From positions 4,836,001 through 4,900,000 of the forward strand of contig CANXME010002486.1 of NCBI GenBank assembly GCA_948144175.1: a stretch of 64,000 nt of DNA, given 5' to 3'. The translations under genes were made by a program, and so were the position numbers. This document shows positions 43,301 to 51,892 of this stretch, one piece after another (position 1 is the first letter of the stretch; each line of letters starts with the position of its first letter). The notes beneath the pieces were generated by a model that made no database searches, was not told the origin of the DNA, and saw only the letters and a list, made by a program, of their open reading frames with translations. This DNA comes from Closterium sp. NIES-65 (Eukaryota > Streptophyta > Zygnematophyceae > Desmidiales > Closteriaceae).

Positions 43301-46212
43301 CGCACTCCTTCCCTCCCCCCTCCCTCGGACTTCCTTGTGCCGGTTCCCCCCCCGGTAGACCCCCTCCCCCCTCAGGTTCCTGCCCCCTCAGGTGTGTCCC
43401 AGGTAGACGCCGTTGACCCGGTCGAGGTTACTGGTGACTCTGGTGCTGCTGCGGGTGCTGAGCCTGGGGGTGCTGACTCTGGGGGTGCTGTGCGCGGGGG
43501 TGCTGAGCCTGGGGGTGCTACTGCTGGGGGTGCTGGGCCTGAGGGTGCTACTGCGGAGGGTGCGGAGCCGGGGGGTGCTGTGCCTGGAGGTGCTGGGTCT
43601 GGGGGTGCTGGGTCGGGAGCTGCTGAGCCTGGGGGTGCTGTGCTGGGAGCTGCTGAGCCTGGGGGTGCTGCGTCTGGAGCTGCTGAGCCTGGGGTTTCTC
43701 CTGCTGCTGCGTCTCGCCGGGAGCCCCTCTCTTCACAGGAGCTGCGCGAGTGGTTCGCACGCCGCTGGAGGCGTGCTGCTGCGTCTGGAGGTACTGCTGG
43801 AGCTGGAGCTGGAGCTTCTTCGACCGTCGAGGGTGCGGGTGCTGCCGGTCCCGGAGCTGCTGGACCTGCGGGTCCTCCTGGAGCTGGAGCTACTGAGGGT
43901 GTTGGTGCTGAGCCTGCTGCTGTTGGTCCTGCCGCTGGAGGTGTGGGTGGCGCTGGTGCTGTCGCTGAGGGTGCTGGTGCTGTCCCTGCTGAGTCTGGAG
44001 CTGCCGCGCGGCCTCGGCCGTACTTCGTTCCACTCCTTCAGCAGGTTCTTGGTCTTTCTCCTCTAGTGGAGGGTCCACTGCCTGCTCCCTCTCCTTACAC
44101 TGGTCCTACTGGAGGTCTTGCTGAGCGTCGTGAGCCTGCGTCTCGTCCCGCGTCGCCTGTCGTGCTGCTCGCGCTAGTGGTCGCAGTTCGCGTCAGCGTC
44201 CTCCTCCTGTCCCTGGCACGCACCGGATGTCTTTGCGTCCGTCCACTGCTCCTCTGCGTGCCCCTTTGCCTTCTCCTCCTGAGTCCTCTCTTCCTGTACT
44301 TGCCGACCCTGAGTCGGACTCTCTTCGTGCTGCCAGTCCTACTGTCACGCGTCTCCTTGCTACTGTCGTCACTGACCCCTCGTTTGAGTCCACTGCTGCG
44401 TCTGCCCTTGTCGCTGAGCTCGTCGACTTTGCTGCTCGCTGACGTCTCGACTACGCTGCTAGTCTTGTTGCTGAGCCTGCGTCTGTCTGTCCTCCGTCCG
44501 TCGGGGGTGAGTGTGCTCTTGGCACGGACGTCCTAGAGGACAGGCAGGAGGAGTTACAGTGTCTAGCGGCTGCTTCACCTCATCTCGCGTCTGTACTGCT
44601 TGCCCCTGAGGGAGACCCGGATGCACTAGACATCCCGACTCCGCGTTCTTACGCGGAGGCCGTAGAGGGTCCCTACTCCTCTCAGTGGCAGGCAGCTATG
44701 GATGCAGAGATGGCTTCCTGGAAGTCCACAGGCACCTACGTTGACGCGGTTCCCCCTCCTGGGGCGAACATCGTCAGTGGCATGTGGATCTTCAGGGTGA
44801 AGCGGCCGCCGGGCTCTCCACCTGTCTTCAAGGCACGGTACGTTGCTCGTGGCTTCAGTCAGCGGCAGGGAGTTGACTACTTTCAGACCTTCTCTCCCAC
44901 CCCGAAGATGACTACTCTTCGGGTTCTGCTGCACATAGCCGCTCAGCGCGACTACGAGCTTCACTCTCTCGACTTCAGCACTGCGTTCTTGCAGGGTAGC
45001 CTGCACGAGGAGATCTGGCTTCGCCGTCCACCTGGCTTCACTGGGACTTTCCCTCCTGGCACCCAGTGGAGCCTCCGACGGCCAGTCTACGGTCTCCGCC
45101 AGGCACCGCGTGAGTGGCACGACACACTGAGGACTACGCTTGCGGCTCTTGGGTTTGCTCCTTCTACTGCTGACCCGTCGCTGTTTCTTCGCACCGACAC
45201 TTCCCTGCCGCCGTTCTACATCCTCGTGTACGTCGACGACTTGGTCTTTGCCACAGCGGACACTGCTGGACTCTCCTACGTGAAGTCCGAGCTGCTGAAG
45301 AGACACACGTGCACAGACCTGGGTGAACTGCGCAGCTACCTTGGCTTGCAGATCACTCGGGACAGAGCACGCCGCACCATTACCTTGACTCAGTCACACA
45401 TGGTGCAGCAGGTCCTTCAGCGCTTCGGCTTCACGTACTCCTCGCCTCAGGCCACTCCTCTGCCTACTCGCCACTCACTCTCAGCTCTGCCTTCGGATGA
45501 GTCCGTAGAGTCGAGTGGTCCGTATGCAGAGCTTGTTGGCTGCCTCATGTACCTGATGACCTGCACACGACCTGACCTTGCATACCCTCTGAGCATTCTT
45601 GCACGCTATGTTGCTCCTGGGAGACACAGACCGGAGCACATGGCTGCAGCGAAGAGGGTATTGCGCTACCTGTGCAGTACGTCGGGCATGGGGCTAGTGC
45701 TTGGAGGGCGGAGTCCAGTGGTCCTTACCGGCCACGCGGACGCTTCTTGGGCTGACGACCAGGCTACGCAGCAGTCGTCACAGGGTTACACCTTCAGCCT
45801 TGGTTCCGGCTCTGTCTCGTGGCGGTCTACTCGCTCGTCTTCGGTTCTCGGCTCCAGTTGTGAGGCTGAGATCTACGCCGGGGCCATGGCTGCACAGGAG
45901 CTTCGCTGGCTCACCTACCTGCTGACTGACCTTGGAGAGCCGCCTCGTTCTCCTCCAGTGCTGTACGTAGACAACAAGGCCATGCTGGCCTTGTGTCGAG
46001 AGCAGCGCTTGGAGCACAGAACGAAGCACATTGCTCTCCGCTACTTCCTTGCTCGTGAGCTGCAGCAGCGTGGTCAGTTGCGACTTGCGTACGTGGCCTC
46101 TGAGGCCAACACTGCTGATGTGTTCACCAAGGCACTCGCGCCTTGTGACCATCAGCGCTTTTGCACCCAGCTGGGTCTTGTGCCTGTCTTGCCTCACTTG
46201 CTCTCCTCTTGA
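40367..46212 (+). pseudogene. Element 5 Gag-Pol polyprotein with three lesions
   Basis: ATG 40367 ([18 protein letters not shown]). Lesions: a Tyr codon is TAA at 40670-40672 in Gag; a one-base loss near 44160 in the linker before RT; a Cys codon is TGA at 44440-44442. Otherwise complete: polyglycine (about 41170-41395), knuckle C-X13-C-X3-H-X4-C (CTYV...GEQCGGAHATQRC), protease LDSGAS (Asp at 41927), integrase (MDVWGPAPV; HSDRGREF with Arg for the usual Gly; QQNGIAERR), 15-bp linker repeats (43450-43690), RT with YVDD (about 45229) and RNase H to HLLSS. Residues encoded by 44698-46212 differ from element 3 at only three positions in 504. Confidence 0.92.
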
Positions 46213-46230
46213 CTTCACTTGTACTGTGAC

Positions 46231-46272
46231 ATATATATATGCCTGCTCTTGCTTGTCTAGTTTTATATATAT
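46231..46272 (+). other. Paired TATATA tracts in element 5 3' UTR
   Basis: Same arrangement as in element 3, about 20 bp apart. Confidence 0.6.
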
Positions 46273-46406
46273 GTCTGTACTTCTGCATGTGAACTGGCCT
46301 CTGGCCCTACTCTTGTGCTCGGACTGTGTGGTGACTTTGTGATCCACCCTGAGCTTGCTTTGCTTTGCTTGACTGGTCTTGTGACCCCTTGTTCTCCCCC
46401 ACTTTG

Positions 46407-46547
46407 CCTATGGGGGTGTGTCAGATTTATATGACATAGTTGCTGTAGGCTATAGTGGGGTAGCACATATGGGGTACAGGGTTTCTAGGGTTGTATTTGT
46501 ACCCAATCTTTCCTTAGTCATTTCATTCCTGTTTTCTTTACTTCACA
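46407..46547 (+). repeat. Element 5 polypurine tract and 3' LTR
   Basis: CCTATGGGGGTG (46407-46418), LTR 46419-46547, then the duplication AGTAA. Confidence 0.94.
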
Positions 46548-46585
46548 AGTAACATATCCTAAGGCCAACAATCCGAGGGGGAGTT

Positions 46586-47112
46586 TGTTGGTGCAACCTA
46601 CGGTTTGCACTCGGCTTGCTGTCCTTGAGCGTGCATGCGTGTGCGCATGGAATGGAATGAGGGCATGAGATAATATATATTTCATGCTTATAATAGTGTG
46701 TGCATGATGAATCATGATGTCGAGTGTGTGTGTCGAGTCAACAGCGAGTTATCGCTAGTCGCATGTTACGCGATCATTTGTGTGTCCCGTGCGATTTCTA
46801 TTTTGTCGTGTGTCTCGTGCGCGGTTTCTATTTTGTCCTATGTCGAACGTTCGGCGTGTCGGAGGTGTGTGCAGCAGACCCATCAAGAACTCAAGGATGA
46901 GTTTGTGATTAACAACCCGAGCCTTGGTGTCAAGCCTCAAGTGATTTCGAAGCTCGCCAAAAGGGTATACTTCAAGATGTAGAAGATAGTTACATTACTT
47001 TGTGTAATGTAACATTTCAGTTGGAGTAGGCGAGACCCTTCTTGGTTGGGGACAGTGTGGCACTGTTCCACATCATTATACCTCAGCTCTTGGGGTTTGT
47101 AGGAGCTGGGAG
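46586..47112 (+). repeat. Element 4 3' LTR
   Basis: Matches 27020-27567, starts TGTTGGTGCAACC, preceded by the purine tract GAGGGGGAGTT. Homology with the 5' copy ends near 47112. Confidence 0.8.
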
Positions 47113-47427
47113 TCATTCCCAACTCGGAACGCTTCCTAATTGTGCGTTCTAAGACTATAGTGGCTGCCATAGTGCCGTTCGTTCAAGCCGACACTAAATT
47201 GTGCATTCTGAGACTATAGTGGCTGCCATTTCGCCAATACTTGGTGAAATCATGCGATCTAAATTACCTAATATAGGCAACGTTAATACGCTCCAAATCC
47301 AAGTTGATTCAGTCATTTGAAGCTGGGACCGGAACGCTATGAACGTTTAAAGCCACTGTGCAGAAATCCGACTGTGCACTCTATCTTCCGTTTTAGGCAC
47401 ATTCAAGCCTATTGGGACTGTAGCATG
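47113..47427. other. Unassigned 315 bp between element 4 LTR and X
   Basis: No counterpart next to the 5' LTR and no match to X. A direct repeat TGCATTCTGAGACTATAGTGG (one copy TGCGTTCTAAGACTATAGTGG) lies at about 47142 and 47203. It may be the true end of a longer LTR or a separate insertion. Confidence 0.4.
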
Positions 47428-48041
47428 CTGGACAAGGGAGAAATGTAGCGCCACGTACGAACACCAGGCCCCCGGAGGGGTCAGTCAGTGTGACAGGGTC
47501 AGGGGCTCCGAGCGGTGTGACTGTGGTGTTGTCGCGGAAGAAGCAGCGAGACGCGCCTAAGTCTAGGGTAGAAGTTTGCAAGGCCTCTTCAGGCTCTGCC
47601 CTTGCGCTAGCTGAGTCACACGCACCAAGACTAGTAGCCTCTATGCCACCAGAAGCCTCTACACTTCCAGTACGAGTACCCCGAAACCCTCCGCCACCAG
47701 GGCTGCCCCACCGGACGGCCCACTCATGAAGCTGCTGCGGGGAGAGAGTCTCCAGTGGACGATGCTGCTGCTGCTGCTGTCCACCCCCAAAACTTCCGCA
47801 TCTACCAGCGGCACTGCCAGCAAGAGTAGACTCACAGGTATATCCAGTAGTAGCACCCCACCGGAAAGCCCACTCACGACGCTGCTGTAGTGAAAGCGGC
47901 TTCTGCCGATGAGCACGGCTAGCTCCGCCACCGGGGCTGCCCCACCAGATAGCCCATTCGCGAAGCTGTTGCGGCGAGAGAGACTCCTGCACACTTGGCA
48001 GCCGCTGACGTTAGACAGTGGTGGTGGCCATGGCGGTCAGT
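47428..48041 (-). pseudogene. Element X Gag/protease remnant with triplicated QQLREW module
   Basis: Read from 48041 leftward: MATTTV then a stop, in place of the family start, followed at once by three copies of the module (LSPQQLREWAIWWGSPGGG, LSLQQRREWAFRWG, LSPQQLHEWAVRWGSPGGG), with almost all of the capsid-like region missing. A protease start follows: LDLGASRCFFRDNTTVTPLG, with Leu for Ser in D-S-G, then LTDPSGGLVFVRGATFLPCP, where element 4 interrupts. No knuckle is visible. Confidence 0.75.
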
Positions 48042-49091
48042 GGCAACAGCGAAGAAGCAGCTAGGGAAGAGAGCGAGTAACTGGGTGCTCTAGTGAAGGT
48101 CGCTCGTGGATCAGGCCTGGCGGTGTTTGGAGTGCAGCGGTTAGGAGACGTGCACGGGCAGGGCAGGACAGGTGCGTGCGGGTAGCTAGCAAGGCAGCGG
48201 GGCGTGCGCTGGCGCTAGGCAATGGGTGGCTGCAGCAATAGTGGCGGCCGGCTGCAGCAGTGGTTGCGGCCGACAGCACCAGCGGCAGTGGCTGGCAGTG
48301 CTGGGCAGCATGCAGGCAATGGCACTGGCGGCCAGGGAGGGCAGGGCAGGGCAGCGCTGAGCAGTGTGCAGGGCAGCACTAGCGGTGGCCACGCAAGGTA
48401 GGGCAGCGCTGGGAGGCGGGCAAGGCAGTGCTGGCGGTGGCCAGGCAGGGCAGGGAAGAGACGGCAACGCCTGCAGGCGGTGATGGTGGCCGGTAGCAGC
48501 AGCAGCAGTAGCAGCAGGCAGCAGCTGCAGCTTGGCAGTACCACGCAGCGTGTAGGGTAGTGCCAGCGGCGGCCAGGCAGGGCAGGGAAGGCGGCGGCCA
48601 GGCAGGGCAGGACAGGGCTGGCAGCGCGTGCAGGTAGGGCAGCAGTGGCAGCGGCCGACAGCAGCAGCGGCAGTGGCTGGCAGTAGTGGCAGCAGCTGCA
48701 GCTTGGCAGTACTAGGCAGCGTGCAGGCAGTGCCAGCGGCGGCTAGGCAGGGCAGGGCAGTGCAGCGCGCTCAGGATTTGGCAGTGCGTAGCGGCAGGGG
48801 CGCTAGTTGGCGGCACAGGTAGTGGAGCAGGGCAGTGAGCGGGCAACGCAGGGCAATGCGCGGGCGGCTCAGGCAGGGTGCACGTAGGCAGCGCAGGGCC
48901 GCGCGAGCAAAGCAGCGCGTAGGGAAGCTGATGGTGGGCCAACAGCTAGCAGGCAGCGCGGGCGGCTAGCAGGCAGGGTGCCGGCCGTGCGAGCAACGGC
49001 CGAGCGGCATGCGGGCAGTGCGGGTAGTACGCGAGCAGCGCGTGGGCAGGGCAGGAATGCGCAGGGCTGTACGGGCTGCGCATGAGCCTGG
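48042..49091 (-). repeat. Element X GC-rich leader, inner part
   Basis: Degenerate GGCAGGGCAG / GCGGCCAGGCAGGGCAG repeats on the plus strand. Position and composition match the leaders of elements 2, 3, 5 and 6. Frames within it are not genes. Confidence 0.65.
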
Positions 49092-49343
49092 TGTGAGAGT
49101 AAGTCAACGTTCGACATATTTCTCATTTCTATATCTTTACTCTATCTTATTCTCCTTATTTTCCTCTTTCATTTGCACTTTGTTTCACCTCAACCGGACT
49201 ACTATTCTATTTTCTAGAGCTTTCCTATTATTTCAATTAGTCTGAATTTCCGGCACCGACATTTACATTATACGGCACCGACAGCACCGACGGTGGTGTA
49301 CAAGGCGTAATCTTGCCATAATCCCATGTGCCAATGGGCTTGC

Positions 49344-49678
49344 TGTCAGAGGGTCCACTGGTGATCCCCGATTGATCCCACAGGATCGTTGGCCTGGGGG
49401 GTTATGGGCGCACTGACCCGCTACTTAACAAGCCCTTTTATCCCAATGGTTAGGGGTTGGGATTCTGACATGGTATCAGAGCAAAGGTCTCGGGTTCGAA
49501 TCCAGGTGTATGCACTTCGGGCATCCCAGTGCTGGGGGGGTGTCAGAGGTCAACTGGTGATTCCCGATTGATCATAGGGAAGGGTTACAGGCACGTTGGC
49601 CTGGGGGGTTATGGGCGCACTGACCCGCTACTTAACAAGCCCTTTTATCCCAATGGTCTAGTGGTTGGGATTCTGACA
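49344..49678 (+). mobile_element. TRIM: 335-bp miniature LTR retrotransposon
   Basis: LTRs 49344-49470 (127 bp) and 49541-49678 (138 bp), both TGTCAGAGG...GATTCTGACA, enclose a 70-bp core. The core begins with the initiator-Met primer site TGGTATCAGAGC (49471-49482) and ends with the purine tract GCTGGGGGGG (49531-49540). A perfect duplication CTTGC flanks it (49339-49343 and 49679-49683). It encodes no protein and must use another element's enzymes. The LTR end plus core contains tRNA-like A- and B-box sequences. Confidence 0.92.
49447..49503 (+). promoter_or_regulatory. tRNA-like Pol III A/B-box region in the TRIM
   Basis: A-box-like sequence near 49447 (in the other LTR TGGTCTAGTGG, close to consensus), a perfect 5-bp stem TCTGA/TCAGA with a 7-base loop (49464-49480), and an exact B box GGTTCGAATCC (49493-49503). 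Spacing is that of a tRNA. Function is inferred only. Confidence 0.5.
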
Positions 49679-49828
49679 CTTGCATGCTTGTGATTATCTA
49701 TTATAGAAGAGCGCGTTCCCGAAGGTTCGGATTATCGGTTGTTTCGATGTATTTGTGAGTATAAATACTCCTTGTACTCACCTTTAGTGCAACATTATCG
49801 AGTGGAATTTCGATCCTGTGACACCTGA

Positions 49829-50104
49829 CGTGGGCTGTACGGGCTGCGTGCGGGCCTGGCAAGGGCTGTACGGGCTGCGCGAGGGCCTCGCGCGGGCTGT
49901 ACGGGCGGTGCGCGGGCGCCGTGGAGGCTGTACGGTCTGTTCGCGAGCAGCGCGCGACAGGGCAGGGCATGGTAGCGCGAAAGTGCTGGGCGGGGCAGAA
50001 ACTTACGGCCGGGCAGGGGAAAAAACGTTTGCCGGGCAGAGAGAAACAAATGTGGTGGGCCCTAAAAAAATACTAGGGCCTAATCGGGACCTACTGTGAA
50101 ACCA
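49829..50104 (-). repeat. Element X leader, outer part, and primer site
   Basis: Repeats of GGGCTGTACGGGCTGCG continue the leader. Next to the LTR the element strand reads TGGTTTCACAGTAGG, a decayed TGGTATCAGAGC. Confidence 0.6.
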
Positions 50105-50230
50105 TGTTAAGATTAAAGATGACGGACTAGGTCAAAGGGAGGGGTACAAGAAGGATGTCGAGAGATTGGTGTACCCCGTAGGCCTAAACCCAGTACAGGC
50201 TAATGAAACATACAAACATATGTTTTGACA
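50105..50230 (-). repeat. Element X 5' LTR
   Basis: 126 bp; on the element strand starts TGTCAAAACATATG and ends CTTAACA, next to the decayed primer site. Length and the internal GGGGTACA motif match the family. Identified without a second copy. Confidence 0.65.
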
Positions 50231-50907
50231 TTAAATTCTCCAAATCGCTCAGCTATTGTGACCGCTCGAGTTATGCCTACGCCAGTGGCAACAAATCATG
50301 GTGGAGTTGGTCGCCCATCTATTTGCTGGTACAAGTGCAAATGTTGATGATCGTCGGCCGCGCCATGGGAGCCACGTAATTACGTAATGATTTACAATAA
50401 TTTCGGCCAAAGAATATGCAAAGTTGTTCATCTCAATCGTTGTTCACCTATACGAGCTATCTCTGTGATCATAAGCATGTACGACTTTGATTTCACCTAG
50501 AAATTTTGATGGGTGATATAGGAGCAGTATCGCACATGTCAGAGCTTATCGTTAACATATATCCTCATTCCGATGATCAAACCAATAAGTCAAATCTTCT
50601 AAACCAACTTCTGATTCCTGTTTAAGTGGGAGGACCCCCGTCACATGCTAGAGTTCTTGGTGAGAACGTACCATTAGCAACGACTTCAAATGTTAGAAGT
50701 TCTCGCACCATTTTTCTATTCATGAATTTATTTACACTACGTCGCGTACAATCACGCCTTCAGAAATGACAATATCGTCCATACTATTTTGCCTTCTTGG
50801 TCTAATGCACGTCGCAAGAAGTCTTCTGACATCCAACATCGGCCTCTTAAAGCAAGGGTCCCTCTATCTTGTCTAGGATCTATTTGTAGGCTAATGTTGT
50901 AATTTAA
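50231..50907. other. Intergenic, no gene seen
   Basis: AT-rich unique DNA between X and the foldback element. Nothing recognisable. Confidence 0.5.
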
Positions 50908-51442
50908 TGGCGGCGTTCGCCAGCACATTCGAAAAAAGATGGCATTTTGACGGCATCGGCATGGTGACCGCATCTGGAAACGGGGGCTGAACCCGCCCAA
51001 GAGGTCTGGGCGTAATGCGGTCCGCAATACTTTGATTCTCAAAACGGGAAAACTTGCAACCGCATATGGAACCCCCAGCCCCACCTTCCGCAGTTCCCCT
51101 CTGCCGTGCAATGCCACAGCCATGCCATCGCCATTCATCGTGGATAGGTGAATGGCGATGGCATCGCAGGGGGATGGTTTTAGCCAGGGGAGGAAACTGC
51201 GACCCCGTTTCCATATGCGGTCAAGCATTTCGAAATGGGTGAAAATTGGGGGCGTTCACCACGCCCTCACTTTTCTAAGAGGTTCGGACGTCATAAAAGG
51301 CTCGGCAGCATTTTTACGGGCTGACCAGGCCGACGGAGGTTAAAGAACCCTAACTGAGGGGAGCAAGAAGGCGAGACTTACCTTCCTGATCCCGTCGTCA
51401 TCCCCTCGTCTTTGCTTAGAAATGTGCTGGCGAACACCGCCA
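50908..51442. mobile_element. Foldback/MITE-like inverted-repeat element
   Basis: Terminal inverted repeats of 22 bp: TGGCGGCGTTCGCCAGCACA (to 50929) and its near complement at 51421-51442, one mismatch. Inside are a second inverted pair (50965-50985 with 51203-51223, 20 of 21) and a perfect 16-bp hairpin (51122-51137 with 51149-51164). No coding capacity; no clear target duplication. Confidence 0.55.
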
Positions 51443-51551
51443 ATATTCGTTATTATTCGTTGTACCGCGGGCTCTTTTGAATAAGCAGCCGTGAATATCG
51501 CATGTGGTTTCCATTGTCAAATCTGCGACTAGCAAAGGCAAGGGGTAATTT

Positions 51552-51696
51552 TGTGAGAATTAGAATGTGAATGAAAATGAACTATGAGTGAACTGGTACA
51601 AGTACTAACCCTAATTGGGTTGTACCCCTTAAGGGCTACCCCACTGTAGCCTACACAATATGCAAGCGCTATAAAGTTCTGACACACCCCCATAGG
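51552..51696 (-). repeat. Element 6 3' LTR and polypurine tract
   Basis: LTR 51552-51684. On the element strand CCTATGGGGGTG (51685-51696) immediately precedes it. Confidence 0.94.
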
Positions 51697-51825
51697 CAAA
51701 GTGGGGGAGAACAAGGGGTCACAAGACCAGTCAAGCAAAGAAAAGCAAGATCAGGGTGGATCACAATGTCACCACACATTCCGAGCACAAGTTCAAGGCC
51801 ACAAGGCCAGATCACATGCAGGAGT

Positions 51826-51875
51826 ACATATATATAAAAGGGCTAGACAAGCAAGAGCAGGTATATATATATATG
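51826..51875 (-). other. Paired TATATA tracts in element 6 3' UTR
   Basis: Two TA tracts about 25 bp apart, as in elements 2, 3 and 5. Confidence 0.6.
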
Positions 51876-51892
51876 TAACAGTACAAGCAAGG

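Larger units (their letters stand above)
39166..46547 (+). mobile_element. Element 5: copia nested in element 4, recently disabled
   Basis: LTRs 39166-39294 and 46419-46547 (129 bp, two differences) with a perfect duplication AGTAA (39161-39165 and 46548-46552). It lies directly after the pol stop of element 4 and in the same orientation. Its gag-pol frame has two stops and one frameshift. The 3' third, including RT, is nearly identical to element 3 while gag, leader and LTRs differ clearly, so it looks mosaic. Confidence 0.95.
27020..47112 (+). mobile_element. Element 4: older copia inserted in X, itself carrying elements 3 and 5
   Basis: LTR copies at 27020-27567 and 46586-47112 enclose a leader, gag (35045-36067), pol remnants (36000-39157) and a polypurine tract (GAGGGGGAGTT, before 46586). 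Element 3 is inserted just before gag and element 5 five bases after the 3' end of pol; both have their own clean target duplications. The lineage differs from the others: its Gag has a standard CX2CX4HX4C knuckle. No target duplication of element 4 itself could be matched. Confidence 0.82.
49092..49823 (+). mobile_element. Probable solo LTR in the X leader, interrupted by a TRIM
   Basis: TGTGAGAGTAAG... to ...CCTGTGACA is flanked by CCTGG (49087-49091) and CCTGA (49824-49828), a duplication with one mismatch. X leader repeats (GGGCTGTACGGGCTGCG) occur on both sides. Without the TRIM it is about 392 bp. GAGTATAAATACTCC at about 49757 is a TATA-like box. No coding part. The family is unknown. 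Confidence 0.45.
25810..50230 (-). mobile_element. Element X: old copia shell split by nested insertions
   Basis: Pol fragments at 25810-27019 and gag/protease remnants at 47428-48041, both minus strand, are consecutive parts of one protein. Protease sequence ending ...FLPCPA at 47428 continues as APSSLFTSLHLPSFAKNLV at 27019. Between them lies element 4 with its own insertions. Upstream are a GC-rich leader and a 5' LTR at 50105-50230. The left end stops within the integrase/RT linker near 25810; RT and the 3' LTR are missing. Same broad family as elements 2, 3, 5, 6 and 7 but much more decayed. Confidence 0.8.

Noticed and set aside
49440-49510. A functional tRNA gene
   Set aside because: No acceptor stem can be formed and the T stem is imperfect; reported as a tRNA-like promoter module of the TRIM instead.
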